A stretch of 64,000 bases of DNA from Bacteroidota bacterium (GTDB lineage: Bacteria; Bacteroidota; Bacteroidia; Flavobacteriales; Flavobacteriaceae): NCBI GenBank assembly GCA_020161455.1, contig JAIUNZ010000007.1, positions 62,001 through 126,000 of the forward strand, in the 5' to 3' direction. The notes under the pieces were generated by a model. The model was not told the DNA's origin and did not search any database. It saw nothing but the letters and a program-made list of their open reading frames with translations. A program made the position numbers and the translations under genes. Shown one piece after another: positions 19,560-28,673 of the stretch (positions are counted from its first letter, which is position 1; each line of letters opens with the position of its first letter).

Positions 19560-19760
19560 TTACTGCGGTATTCTCCAAAGTCTTTTCACTTTGGAATTTT
19601 CTTCTGTGACTGTTTCTTCTTTTTCGATAAGTTCCCTGCGGACTTCTTCGGCTTCTTCTTTTGTCTCATAATACGGTTTGGGAACAGTATAGACCCAATC
19701 AAAGTTGCCTTTGTCATCTGCTAGGAACAGTACATAAACTGGGATTAATTCTTTTGACAT
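19560..19760 (-). CDS. Small hypothetical protein, paralogue of the C-terminal part of the 201-residue gene
   Basis: A 66-residue protein: a beta-rich start (IPVYVLFLADDKGNFDWVYT), then YYETKEEAEEVRRELIEKEE, which parallels FFNTEREAMDTLAELIKSGQ in the product of 20495-21100. The stop is TAA. It lies 37 bases after the zinc-type small protein's gene... on the same strand as its neighbours, with A/T-rich gaps between each gene. The shared domain suggests that the 201-residue protein is a fusion of what are separate proteins here. No activity can be assigned. Confidence 0.55.
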   Translation of the reverse strand: MSKELIPVYVLFLADDKGNFDWVYTVPKPYYETKEEAEEVRRELIEKEETVTEENSKVKRLWRIPQ

Positions 19761-19771
19761 GTTTCTACTTT

Positions 19772-20026
19772 TTATTGAATTAAACCATCCAACCCAAGCC
19801 TTTTGTAAATTTCCATGTTGTGGTCAAAAGCACCTTTGCAACGATGGTTCGGCTCGCGGTTCTTTCCTTCAGTTCCGTGACATATCTGATGTGCCTTGAA
19901 TAACGTTCTTGTTATAACTTCATTGGCAAGAAGCACATCCTGATAAAATCCTTGTTCATTGGGTTTGAATGGACAGGTCTTGCAATGTGAAACCATTACA
20001 GGAAGTCTTTCAGGTTGTATTTTCAT
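19772..20026 (-). CDS. Small cysteine-containing hypothetical protein
   Basis: An 84-residue protein starting MKIQPERLPVMVSHCKTCPF. The four cysteines (CKTC pair near residue 15-18, HQICHG and HRCKG further on) suggest a zinc or Fe-S site. The internal ATG at 20026 is chosen because a longer frame would overlap the upstream gene by 56 bases. Function unknown. Confidence 0.5.
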   Translation of the reverse strand: MKIQPERLPVMVSHCKTCPFKPNEQGFYQDVLLANEVITRTLFKAHQICHGTEGKNREPNHRCKGAFDHNMEIYKRLGLDGLIQ

Positions 20027-20036
20027 ACTACTTTTA

Positions 20037-20459
20037 TTAGAGCCAAATCTTTCTTGCCCTATCAAAACCAACCCATAGATTATTCTGGTCATAACCTCTT
20101 ATGGCGAGTTCGTACCTGATTAATTTTTCAAGCGGAACTCCATTTGCGAGAATAAAACGCAGGATTTCTCCGTGGGTGGAAGAGAATAGTCCAATCATTT
20201 CTTCCCAATGGCTCAGAGGATTTACAATGGTACGTATCGCCTCAATCTGCTCGTAGGTCATCCCACGGTAATCATTCGGTAATTCAACAAGACTGGATTT
20301 TCTCCTGCCTTGTGTTTCTACTACGTTATACCAATGGGCTTTCTTATCCTGAATGACCCCATAGCTTCTTTCATCAATACGGTACTTGAAGTTCATCCAT
20401 AGTGCAATGTCGATGGCTCTTTGCAGGGAAGGATGTGATTTGGTAAGTTCACTTTCCAT
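20037..20459 (-). CDS. Hypothetical protein, paralogue of the product of 21124-21576
   Basis: A 140-residue protein. HWEEMIGLFSSTHGEILRFI and RGYDQNNLWVGFDRARKIW (about residues 85-138) align closely with HWEELLGKFSVMEGELLRFI and RGFDQNNQWVGFEASKKIW in the 150-residue protein 1 kb upstream. A predicted helical N-terminus (ALWMNFKYRID) matches VWLQFEHRN. Both use GGN glycines and UAA stops. The pair indicates an old duplication in the block. No catalytic signature is seen. Confidence 0.6.
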   Translation of the reverse strand: MESELTKSHPSLQRAIDIALWMNFKYRIDERSYGVIQDKKAHWYNVVETQGRRKSSLVELPNDYRGMTYEQIEAIRTIVNPLSHWEEMIGLFSSTHGEILRFILANGVPLEKLIRYELAIRGYDQNNLWVGFDRARKIWL

Positions 20460-20494
20460 AATTTTTTAGTTTTAATTAAAGGTTGATTCATTTT

Positions 20495-21100
20495 TTACAG
20501 CATCATTACTTTTGCTTCGCCTTCCTTGAGTTGTCCTGATTTAATCAGTTCAGCCAAAGTGTCCATTGCTTCTCGTTCGGTATTGAAGAACTTGGGTGGT
20601 GGGGTTGTGACAATGTATTTGTCTTCCTCCATTACCGCACTGTCGTAGATACCAAACACGGGAGTAGGATTTCCTGCCTTGTGGGATAACGCCCTGTAAT
20701 TGGCAGAGTCGTATTCATCCCACTCGGCAATCGGTTTTTGCATCAGGTAATGGGTTTCCAATCCCAACTGCACAAGCGTATCAAAGACCCGTTTTGGGGT
20801 AACCTTCATCGTTTGGTGCAAATCCAATCTAGCCTGTTCAATTTCATAAGCTAGAATGTAGAAGTCATCTCCGATGGCATCCAATAATTCTTGCTCACTC
20901 ATTTTGTCAAACTGTATCCACTGAGGTACTGTCGGAGCGTATGCCCATCTGATGATGTCCATAAGTTCATCCTTGGAGTAAATGCTCAGCCAGACGGCAT
21001 CCAATGAATTCACTTTGTCGGCTTCCATTCTCAGTTTCAACTTCCGCAAGAAGTACTGCACCACCAAGCGTCTTTTAGTTTTTTTCTGCATTTGTTTCAT
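20495..21100 (-). CDS. Hypothetical two-domain protein of the mobile-element block
   Basis: A 201-residue protein with a basic start (MKQMQKKTKRRLVVQYFLRK), a first domain (about residues 40-90, with IGDDFYILAYE) shared with the 127-residue protein at 19139, and a C-terminal domain (about 150-200, VTTPPPKFFNTEREAMDTLA) shared with the 66-residue protein at 19560. It thus looks like a fusion of those two, or they are split copies of it. GC is higher than in the code-25 genes beside it. Function unknown. Confidence 0.6.
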   Translation of the reverse strand: MKQMQKKTKRRLVVQYFLRKLKLRMEADKVNSLDAVWLSIYSKDELMDIIRWAYAPTVPQWIQFDKMSEQELLDAIGDDFYILAYEIEQARLDLHQTMKVTPKRVFDTLVQLGLETHYLMQKPIAEWDEYDSANYRALSHKAGNPTPVFGIYDSAVMEEDKYIVTTPPPKFFNTEREAMDTLAELIKSGQLKEGEAKVMML

Positions 21101-21123
21101 GTTGATTAAATTTTTGTTTTAGA

Positions 21124-21576
21124 TTAATAATCTTCGGATTCGTCCTGTCTCCAAATCTTTTTGGATGCCTCAAATCCTACCCATTGGTTGTTCTGGTCAA
21201 AACCACGATTGGAGAGTTCGTGACAAATGAGTTTTTCCACAGGAATCTGAAAGAGGATGATAAAACGGAGCAGTTCGCCTTCCATGACGGAAAACTTCCC
21301 GAGCAGTTCCTCCCAATGCTTTAGCATATCCGCATCCTTTGCGATAGCCTCCAGTCTTTCATGCGAAAGATTGAAGTAGCTGTCAGGCAAAGAATAAAAA
21401 TGGGAATCCATTTCCATTTCTTCTGCCGTCTGCAAATCCGATACAGCAAAGTTGTCCTGGGGTCCATCATAGACCACAAACTTTCTTTTTGTGTTACGAT
21501 GTTCAAACTGCAACCAAACCGCCCTGTCAATGGCTTTGTCCAGCTGGTCATAGAATTCTAAAATGTTTTGTTTCAT
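21124..21576 (-). CDS. Hypothetical protein, paralogue of the product of 20037-20459
   Basis: A 150-residue acidic protein with the same C-terminal signature as its paralogue (GFDQNNQWVGFEASKKIW). It starts MKQNILEFYDQLDKAIDRA and is followed 23 bases later by the 201-residue gene. It contains only GGN glycines and ends in TAA. A structural or regulatory role on a plasmid or integrative element is likely, but no motif supports a specific activity. Confidence 0.6.
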   Translation of the reverse strand: MKQNILEFYDQLDKAIDRAVWLQFEHRNTKRKFVVYDGPQDNFAVSDLQTAEEMEMDSHFYSLPDSYFNLSHERLEAIAKDADMLKHWEELLGKFSVMEGELLRFIILFQIPVEKLICHELSNRGFDQNNQWVGFEASKKIWRQDESEDY

Positions 21577-21602
21577 GCTTTTGTTTTTAAGATAAAATGA
21601 TT

Positions 21603-21845
21603 TTAATCTTCCTGTTCTTCTTCGTCCTCTTGCTCGTCCTCGTCTTGGGGTTCGCAGTAGGTCATGATGGTGGATAGCAGGTGGTCGTAGTCACCGCTTT
21701 TGGCTTCTTCAAGCACCAAGTCGATTTCTTCCTGTGTCCATCCTTCACGTCTTGCCTGCCTTGAGAATACTCCTAAAATAGCGAAGGCATTCCCACTAAC
21801 CCCAACCAGTTCTAGGTTGACTGTCTTTCCGATTTTGTTTTCCAT
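21603..21845 (-). CDS. Small conserved mobile-element protein with acidic tail
   Basis: An 80-residue protein: an N-terminal strand (GKTVNLELVGVSGNAFAILG), then RQARREGWTQEEIDLVLEEA, SGDYDHLLSTIMTYC and a run of Asp/Glu/Gln residues at the end. I recall this pattern from phage and plasmid genes in several phyla, with no known function. It is the first gene of the seven-gene minus-strand block, so the promoter should lie in 21850-22060. Glycines are all GGN. Confidence 0.6.
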   Translation of the reverse strand: MENKIGKTVNLELVGVSGNAFAILGVFSRQARREGWTQEEIDLVLEEAKSGDYDHLLSTIMTYCEPQDEDEQEDEEEQED

Positions 21846-22140
21846 GATTTTTTTGTTTTTGATTACTAAATGGTTCTTGGCAGTAGGTATCCGATAGCCG
21901 TTATCTTCTCCTTGTGCCTGATACTTTACATTTTTGTTTTAAGTGATTTGATATTTCTTCGGCGGTGGTTGTTTACGGATTTTCGTTTCGTTTGCAAGGG
22001 AATCAAACGCAGTTGGGCTTTACATTTTCTAAATATGTCAATAGCAAAAAGAGAATAAAAAAAGTGGAATTATGATGGGGTTCTTTCTTGAAAAAAGGGA
22101 GGTATCCCTTGGGATTAAGTGCGGTTTTCCATCTCCTATA

Positions 22141-22188
22141 GAGGTATTCAAAAAGGTAGTTAAAAAGGTATTCAAAACGGTACGCACC
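22141..22188 (+). repeat. Four 12-bp direct repeats, iteron-like
   Basis: GAGGTATTCAAA, AAGGTAGTTAAA, AAGGTATTCAAA and ACGGTACGCACC follow one another in exact 12-base steps; an inverted repeat AAGGGA/TCCCTT lies just before (22095-22110). They sit in the 487-base gap 21846-22332 between the divergent blocks. They could be iterons or operator sites. A 75-codon frame across them is not convincing. Confidence 0.4.
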
Positions 22189-22332
22189 AATAGGTGTGAT
22201 TTTGAAACCTCTCTGCGAAAGGACTTGCATTTTGATGTGAAACAGATATGTAACACCTCCGCTTTATTTCCTACTTCGACTGAAAATGACAACTCGTAAT
22301 TGGTTTTTAAGTTTTATCAAGGAAAACATTAA

Positions 22333-23646
22333 CCTGTATTTTTTAGACCCAAGCCTGTTCCAGTTTATCTTCATGCACTAAAAAAGCATCTGATTATTAC
22401 GTGAAGGACTGGTTCAGGTAAATCGGTTTTCCTACTATCGCTTTTCTACAAACTGCAATACCTATCCCATAAAAAAAAGCAGTACAGTATCATCTTATTA
22501 GATCCCCACGGAGATTTGGCGGAACGTGTATTTGCATTCCGTTTGAATCTGCTGAAACCACAGCGTATCGTTTACATCGACCCTGGGCGAGAGAAGGATA
22601 AAATTCCGTGCATCAATCCGTTTCGAAAAAAAGTCACAAACCCAATGATGGTGGATTTATTGGCTCAACAACGAGCTAAGACTTTTTCAGAACTTATACC
22701 CGAAGCAGGAATGTCCTTGCAGATGGAAACACTTTTAAAACCCTGCTTGGCGGTTTTGTTTTCACAAGGAGAATGTGGATTGTCGGACTTGCAGGATTTT
22801 ATGAACGATGCGACCAATCAAAAACGGATTGAACTTTGAAAAAAGGCAAGGCATCCTGTGTACAGGAATTTCTTTGCCAATGCCTTTGGGAATAAAAAGT
22901 ATGGGGCAACCAAATTGGCAGTATATACTAGGCTTCAGCACCTGCAAAACAATTACAGTTTTTATCTGATGATGAATTGAAAATCTAACTTTGATTTGAA
23001 AAAAGAAATGCAAAAGGGAAATATTATTTTGTTTAACCTTTCCAAATGAAAACTGGGAGAGGATACGAGCAGGGCACTTTGAAAATTTATTTCAGCAACG
23101 CTATTAAGTATTGCCTTGCAAAGGGCATTTGAGGACGAAAAATTCAGAAAGCCATCTTATCTCTTTGTGGATGAGTTCCACAATCTAGCCACTTGAGGCA
23201 GTAGTATTGAAACTATTTTTAGCGAGGCAAGAAAATACAAGCTTCATCTGATTGTGGGAACTCAAAGCATCAATCAACTTCCTGCTTCGCTCAGGGATAT
23301 GGTCATAAATAATACGGCTGTCAAACTCGTTGGAATCAACGGACTTGTTGCATTAAAAGCACAGGCAGGGGATTTGGGAGTATCTTTCAATGCCTTAAAG
23401 TTTCTTCCACCATATTATTTCTACCTCAAACAAGATCATTATCCCGCAGTAAAAATTAAAAGTCCGGACTTTCTTCTCAAACATTCAAAAAGATATTTTC
23501 TATCCAAGAAACAACAGGCAAAACTGAAAACCCAAATCCTTTCCAATACGCTACTGTATAGAAATAATGAAACGGATTTGTCAGCTACCTGACCTCAAAA
23601 CTACACAGAGTCCACCGATAATTTCAAACCCAAATTCCAACTCTAG
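22333..23646 (+). pseudogene. TraG/VirB4-like conjugation ATPase, UGA = Gly, 5' end missing or broken
   Basis: The frame holds seven in-frame UGA codons and ends in TAG. Motifs: Walker A IIT-UGA-RTGSGKSV (residue about 25), SIILLDPHGDLAERV, NLSK-UGA-KLGEDTSRAL-UGA-K, Walker B YLFVDEFHNLAT-UGA-GSS, then ARKYKLHLIVGTQSINQL. This is a conjugative coupling or VirB4-type ATPase typical of CPR and Gram-positive elements. The 437 codons lack the usual N-terminal domain. The frame is closed upstream by a TAA at 22330-22332 with no start codon after it, so the 5' part is deleted or frameshifted. Confidence 0.85.
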
Positions 23647-23660
23647 CAATTCTTCTTATA

Positions 23661-23696
23661 AAAACGAAGGCATTTTTTTGCCTTTTTATTTTTTTT
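23661..23696 (+). terminator. Terminator-like hairpin between ATPase and relaxation genes
   Basis: AAGGCA/TGCCTT around a T6 loop is followed by a long T-tract, with an A-tract before it. It begins 15 bases after the TAG of the ATPase and ends just before the next start codon, so it may attenuate rather than fully stop transcription. Confidence 0.55.
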
Positions 23697-23700
23697 AAAA

Positions 23701-24558
23701 ATGGAAATGTTGACCAAAAGACTTTTTTTCAAAACGCTGTCTCCATCACAGGAGAGAATCCTGCTGTCATTGGCTCGTTATAAATTCCTAACCGCAGGAC
23801 AGATGCTCCGTTTGGGAATTATGACCGATAGGGCAAATTTGAATAAGCAAATCTCGGAACTCAGGTATTGGAAGCACCCGCTTGTTGGTTCTGTTACTTT
23901 TTGAATTTCTCCACAGCATTGAAAACTGGAGAGCATCCACCATTTGACCTCGCATGGTGCAGCACTCATAAAAGAGCGTTTAAGTCCGACGGCATCTGTA
24001 AGATTCCCCAAAGCAAATACGGTTCTTTTCGCTCAGGACTATTTCCACAGGATACATACTATTGATACCCATATTGTCATACAGGAACGGGCATTCAACC
24101 ACGATATTGAGTTGCTCTTTTTTTTAGTCTACTTCGATAAATTATCCACGGGAAAATCAAAAGGTTTCAGGGCGGAAACGTATATTCCATTTTGAGAAAA
24201 TCAGTACCTTATTGCCGATGCTATTTGTATGCTTCAGACACAAAACAGGAAAGAGCTGTATGCCATTGAAGTCTTTAATGGAATGAATGTTCAACGTGTC
24301 CATCAATCTTTACTACAGCATCTTTTGGCTCTCAAGGATGGACAGCCAAGCAAACAATTTGAGCTGGACTATGGGTCAAGAATATTGTGTGTTTTTGAAT
24401 TGGAATCCTGTAAAGTTCAGGTAATGAAAAGGCTCTGTGAGGATGAGCATTTTACTTTTGCAAAAGAGTATTTCCTTTTTAAAACACTAGAGGAAGTAAA
24501 AGAAAATGTGTTTGATGGGTGGTGGTTGTTTGATAGTACACCAACAACAATGTTTTAG
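23701..24558 (+). CDS. Replication-relaxation family (winged-helix) protein, encoded with UGA = Gly
   Basis: A 285-residue frame with three in-frame UGA codons and a TAG stop. The N-terminal winged helix (SQERILLSLARYKFLTAGQM ... LNKQISELRYWKHPLV) is followed by SVTF-UGA-ISPQH-UGA-KLESIHHLTSHG, the wing and G-x-LT-xxG signature of replication-relaxation proteins. The C-terminal part resembles a nuclease-like fold (LIADAICML, ELYAIEVFNG). The family accompanies conjugative ATPases on plasmids and integrative elements. It follows the TraG-like gene by 55 bases. In the standard code only a 67-residue stub would be made. Confidence 0.75.
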
Positions 24559-24577
24559 AACTAAAGCAAAAAGTTAA

Positions 24578-24790
24578 AACATTTTTTTTGATAGGTCAAA
24601 TGAATTAAAACCCATATGCAAGGTAGAAATCGCTGACGGAAAATTTAATTTTGTACAAGATTTAGCAGAGCTAGATTTTATAGCTTGTGAGTTTTCGGAA
24701 CAAAGATTTTATAAAAATCAGGTGTTATAAAAAAATGAAGTCAGAGTTTATCATTTGATGCTGAATGGCAAAATAAGTGTTAAAATTTAG
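24578..24790 (+). pseudogene. Remnant reading frame with internal TAA
   Basis: An open frame without a start codon reads ...LKPICKVEIADGKFNFVQD..., stops at TAA (24728-24730), then continues coherently (KNEVRVYHLMLNGKISVKI) to a TAG. This looks like a decayed gene end, possibly belonging to the code-25 module before it. It explains most of the 309-base gap; the rest is the upstream region of the next operon. Confidence 0.35.
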
Positions 24791-24867
24791 TATATTAGCT
24801 TTTTGATAAATTTGATTTGGATTGAAGAAAAGATAAAACTTGTTAAGAATTTATACATAACTAAAAT

Positions 24868-27555
24868 ATGGGTGGAAATGCAGGAATTAGAGGTTATTTA
24901 ATACAGACTATTATTTGTGTATTAGATACACTTGAAAGTGATAATCTATGGACATCAGTAACTCTAGAACCATTAGATGAATCAGAGAAAGTAGATATTA
25001 GATGGAAATATTCTGATGAGACTGTAAAATTGTGTCAAGTAAAATCTTCACAGAATATAATTAAACACTCTGCAGCTAAAAAATGGTGTGAAGAACTTGA
25101 AAATCACTCTCCAAACGCATCTCTATATGAATTAATTGTAATAGGAAATGTTGATGAAAAGCTCTCAAAGGCTAAAGAAATTGGTAATGTAAACGTTGGA
25201 GAAATAAAGCCTTTAAATATTCAAGTTTTAATTGACCAAGCATCAACAAAGATTGACAAATACTACGAAAATAAGAATAAATCTAAAATTTCATCACAAG
25301 TTAGAGAACTTATTGTAAAAGCATTAACATTGGAATTTGGTACAAGTTCTATCATTGGAAAAGAAATTTCAAGAGCGGATTTTGATAAAAAACTTTTGGA
25401 ATGGATTAGTGCCGTTGAGAATCAACTTGAAACAAATCCATTTGCATCTTTAGCTCCGCCAACGGAAAATCAAAACGTTCCAATCAATCATAGAATAGTT
25501 AAGAAAATATTAGAACTCATCGGCTGGCATCAGTTTGGAGAAAATTATGAAGTTGAACACTTTAATGACAAAACAGAAGAAAATGAAATTCATTCAGTCG
25601 ATTTTCTGGGAGATTTTGAAAGTAAACTAAAAGAAAACTCAGGAGATTTTGTGATGGTTTCATCTCTTCACTCGCTTAAATACCCAGACTCTTCTAGGAC
25701 TGAAATATCAAAATATTTAAATGATACAGATATTGTTTATTCAGACTTGGAGGTAAAAAATAAAATTCCAATAAAAAGATTTGATTCTACTGATGTTTAC
25801 AGCCTCTTATTTTGGCTTTCCACAGACAACAGTGAAGTTTCAACCGATTTTATTCATTATACCAAAGATAACTATAAACGTAATTTACAACATGAAAATA
25901 TAAACTACTTTTTAATTGATAACAACAAAGCAAACTTTTTAATTAGCAGTATTACAACTGCAAAAAATTACAGAGAGGATGTACCTGTTAAATTTGCATA
26001 TCCTATTACCGAAGCCAACCAAAGTCCCAAACGTATTGGAGAAAGAGGATTAAAACTTCCACCTCAATTTATAAATACCTCTGTACTTCCAATAACTAAA
26101 GAAAGTAAATCTAAAATTAGTTTTCTTCTTTTTTGCTCTGATCCATTCTCTGCCGAAACGTTAAAGAAACTTATTTGGTTAACTATTAGCCTTACAAGTG
26201 GTTATGGAAATGAATACCTTCTTTACTTTCCTGATTACAATGAAGAGGAAGACAAAAATGAAGCCCTTGAAGTTATCCGTTCTTTTAATGAGGAATTATT
26301 AGACGAAAAGGTTAAAGTCCTAAAATACAACAGTATTGATGCACAAGCGTTGGATTCCTTGTCAAATACAAAGGTAATTACAAGTAAAAATGAAATATAC
26401 GAGGAAGATAACCAACCTTCTTTAGTTAATTCCCAGCACTTGAACGAAGCTTTTACAAATATACTTCCATACGGGGATATTATCAAGCCGTTTCTCAAAA
26501 CAGATGCGATAACAGCAAATGATATTAAATTCTTTCTTGCTAAAAAGGGAATCTTTACAAAAAATGCAGACATTAAAAAATTAATAGACTTAATGACCTC
26601 ATTACTTTTTAGTCCTAAAGAACTTGAAGATTTTAAATCATATATAGATGTGAAAGGGAAGACTGTAAATAGTTCAGATGCCTTTTTCAATATTAAACAA
26701 GATGAAACATTAGAATCTGTTTTTAAGAAAGTAAAAATAAATACAGATAATTTAACAGATGGCTTAAATGTCAAAATTATCAATTCTGATAATTTGAAAT
26801 TTGAAGCCAATCCTGCTAAGGATGAATTCAAATTAACATTGATAACGGAAACAAAAGATCCGACAAGTAGTTTGCTAGTTAATACGAAACCAGGGAAAGC
26901 AGAAGTTGTAATCAAGAAAAAAGACAACCAGTTGGTAGTGGTAACTGAAAACACGATAAGTAAAGCCGATAAATATATTGTCAATCGTCTAGTAAAGCTT
27001 GTTGAAGAAGAGTTTAAACGAATAGATTTTATTGAAGAAGAAAAAATAAAAGTAATGTTCAAGAATTTTACATCAAATACAGAAAGAGTAAACTTCTTGC
27101 TTAGTTTTAGCAATATAGCTTCGTCAGTAATGTTCCACGAAGCCGATATTCAATCAATAAAATTCAAGTTCGATGAAAATACAGAAGTTCCTGAACTTTA
27201 TCGTGATAAAGTTGATAAAGACTTGGTTATAAATTTTGAAGGTAAAGGCTTGCAAACATTAACAGAGTTGAGTGAACTGAATGCAAAGGAGTCAATATTT
27301 TTAGAAGAAATGAAGGTGCTTTATAAGTTTAATTTTTTAAACATAAAGAATGGATTGTACAAGGTTACTTTCAACTTTTCAAATGCCCTGAAAAATAAGC
27401 CTGAATTTGATGGAGTATTTAAGTCTGCTCCCTTTCTTATAAAAACAAATTCCGTAAAATCTTTATCAAGCATTGAAAATCTGGAAAAGGAACTCGGAAA
27501 AGAGATTGAAAATTTAAAACTAGAAAAACTAAAATTATTTAATATCATAAAATGA
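24868..27555 (+). CDS. Cap4/DUF4297-like nuclease-domain protein, probable defence effector
   Basis: An 895-residue protein. The N-terminal domain (GGNAGIRGYLIQTIICVLD, then EKVDIRWKYSDETVKLCQVKSS, about residues 1-75) matches the dsDNA-nuclease class seen in DUF4297 and Cap4 proteins: G-x-x-x-Q, acidic D, then Q-x-K as a PD-(D/E)XK variant. The remaining 800 residues are an unrecognised helical and beta-rich region. The stop TGA overlaps the next ATG (ATGA), so it is co-translated with an NdpA-like protein. UGA as stop shows the standard code. A nuclease plus nucleoid-protein unit suggests DNA-targeting defence, by inference. Confidence 0.6.
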   Translation: MGGNAGIRGYLIQTIICVLDTLESDNLWTSVTLEPLDESEKVDIRWKYSDETVKLCQVKSSQNIIKHSAAKKWCEELENHSPNASLYELIVIGNVDEKLSKAKEIGNVNVGEIKPLNIQVLIDQASTKIDKYYENKNKSKISSQVRELIVKALTLEFGTSSIIGKEISRADFDKKLLEWISAVENQLETNPFASLAPPTENQNVPINHRIVKKILELIGWHQFGENYEVEHFNDKTEENEIHSVDFLGDFESKLKENSGDFVMVSSLHSLKYPDSSRTEISKYLNDTDIVYSDLEVKNKIPIKRFDSTDVYSLLFWLSTDNSEVSTDFIHYTKDNYKRNLQHENINYFLIDNNKANFLISSITTAKNYREDVPVKFAYPITEANQSPKRIGERGLKLPPQFINTSVLPITKESKSKISFLLFCSDPFSAETLKKLIWLTISLTSGYGNEYLLYFPDYNEEEDKNEALEVIRSFNEELLDEKVKVLKYNSIDAQALDSLSNTKVITSKNEIYEEDNQPSLVNSQHLNEAFTNILPYGDIIKPFLKTDAITANDIKFFLAKKGIFTKNADIKKLIDLMTSLLFSPKELEDFKSYIDVKGKTVNSSDAFFNIKQDETLESVFKKVKINTDNLTDGLNVKIINSDNLKFEANPAKDEFKLTLITETKDPTSSLLVNTKPGKAEVVIKKKDNQLVVVTENTISKADKYIVNRLVKLVEEEFKRIDFIEEEKIKVMFKNFTSNTERVNFLLSFSNIASSVMFHEADIQSIKFKFDENTEVPELYRDKVDKDLVINFEGKGLQTLTELSELNAKESIFLEEMKVLYKFNFLNIKNGLYKVTFNFSNALKNKPEFDGVFKSAPFLIKTNSVKSLSSIENLEKELGKEIENLKLEKLKLFNIIK

Positions 27556-28592
27556 TTGATTTCACAGCAGTTAACTTACAAAAAATAGCTACTCATTTTG
27601 TTGGAAACAAATTAAGAGACGAGGGTGTAAAGATTTCATCGGGAGAAGTAAACATAATTGAAGGAGATACAAAAAAGTATTTATTGAAATATTTTCTTTC
27701 ATCTTTTAATGATAATGAAAAATTCAATTTTACAAATCCAACCGAATTGGCATTGAATGCTGTTTATATACTAATTGGAAGAATATTTTCAAATACAGAT
27801 TCTTTCTATGTAAATTCTGTTGAACTCTCAAAGCATTTATATGAAAGTTCTACCCATCCAAAAGTAAACGGAGGTGAGTTTACAATTTGTTTGTTTGAGA
27901 ATATTTTTTTGGATGGTGTTGAGACAAATGCTATAGGTCTATTTAAAACAGAAGTTAAAGACGTATTTCTAAAATTTGATTCAACTAAAGATAATTATAC
28001 AATTAAGTACGATAATGGTGTAAATGTAGGCAAACTTGACAAAGGCTGTATCATATTTAACCAAAGAACTGAAGATGGATTTACCGTATGTATTGTTGAT
28101 TCAAATAAGTCCAATGATACACAATATTGGAAGGATGATTTTTTAAATATTCGGCCAAGTGCGGATGAATATCATTTTACGAAAAACTTCCTTTCTATAA
28201 CAAAAGATTTTGTGACAAATCAACTTTCTGATGAATTTGAAGTAAGTAAAGCGGACAAAATAGATTTGCTAAATCGCTCTGTTGAGTATTTTAAAACACA
28301 TGATAGATTTGAAAAAGAGAGCTTTGAAGAAGAGGTTTTTCATAATCCTGAAATGATAAAGTCATTCCGAAATTATGACGAACAGTATAGGGAAAATAAG
28401 AATGTTGACATATCTGATAATTTTCAAATATCTTCTCAAGCTGTAAAAAAACAAGCACGTGTTTTTAAAAGGGTGTTAAAACTCGACAGAAATTTTGACA
28501 TCTATATTCATGGTAATAAGGAGCTTATCGAAAAAGGTATTGAAAAGGATGGAAGAAAATATTATAAAATCTATTACGAAGAAGAGAAATAG
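27552..28592 (+). CDS. NdpA-like nucleoid-associated protein (37-kDa family)
   Basis: A 346-residue protein with the family's opening (VNLQKIATHFVGNKLRDEG), SKHLYESSTHPKVNGGEF (about residues 93-110), DAVGLFKTE-type strand (NAIGLFKTEVKDVFLKF) and RVFKRVLKLDRNFDIYIHG near the C-terminus. NdpA/YejK proteins bind the nucleoid. It starts inside the stop codon of the Cap4-like gene, so they form a strict pair. Its presence as an accessory gene rather than a core gene suggests it serves the upstream nuclease, e.g. as specificity or DNA-binding partner (inference). Confidence 0.8.
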   Translation: MIDFTAVNLQKIATHFVGNKLRDEGVKISSGEVNIIEGDTKKYLLKYFLSSFNDNEKFNFTNPTELALNAVYILIGRIFSNTDSFYVNSVELSKHLYESSTHPKVNGGEFTICLFENIFLDGVETNAIGLFKTEVKDVFLKFDSTKDNYTIKYDNGVNVGKLDKGCIIFNQRTEDGFTVCIVDSNKSNDTQYWKDDFLNIRPSADEYHFTKNFLSITKDFVTNQLSDEFEVSKADKIDLLNRSVEYFKTHDRFEKESFEEEVFHNPEMIKSFRNYDEQYRENKNVDISDNFQISSQAVKKQARVFKRVLKLDRNFDIYIHGNKELIEKGIEKDGRKYYKIYYEEEK

Positions 28593-28673
28593 AAAACATG
28601 ACTTGGAAGAGAAATTAAAAATTAGCAGAATTAAATTAATAACCAATCAAACACTTATTAAAAGTTTTTCAGG

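Noticed and set aside
19139-21845. The seven-gene minus-strand block as code-25 genes
   Set aside because: About 40 glycines all use GGN, whereas roughly half of the glycines in the DpnII-like gene use UGA, so code-25 origin is unlikely.
22072-22299. 75-codon frame on the plus strand
   Set aside because: Low-quality sequence made largely of the 12-base repeats, without recognisable protein character.
26235-27113. Long minus-strand frame of 292 codons inside the Cap4-like gene
   Set aside because: Serine- and leucine-rich shadow of a strong plus-strand gene, caused by AT-rich codon use.
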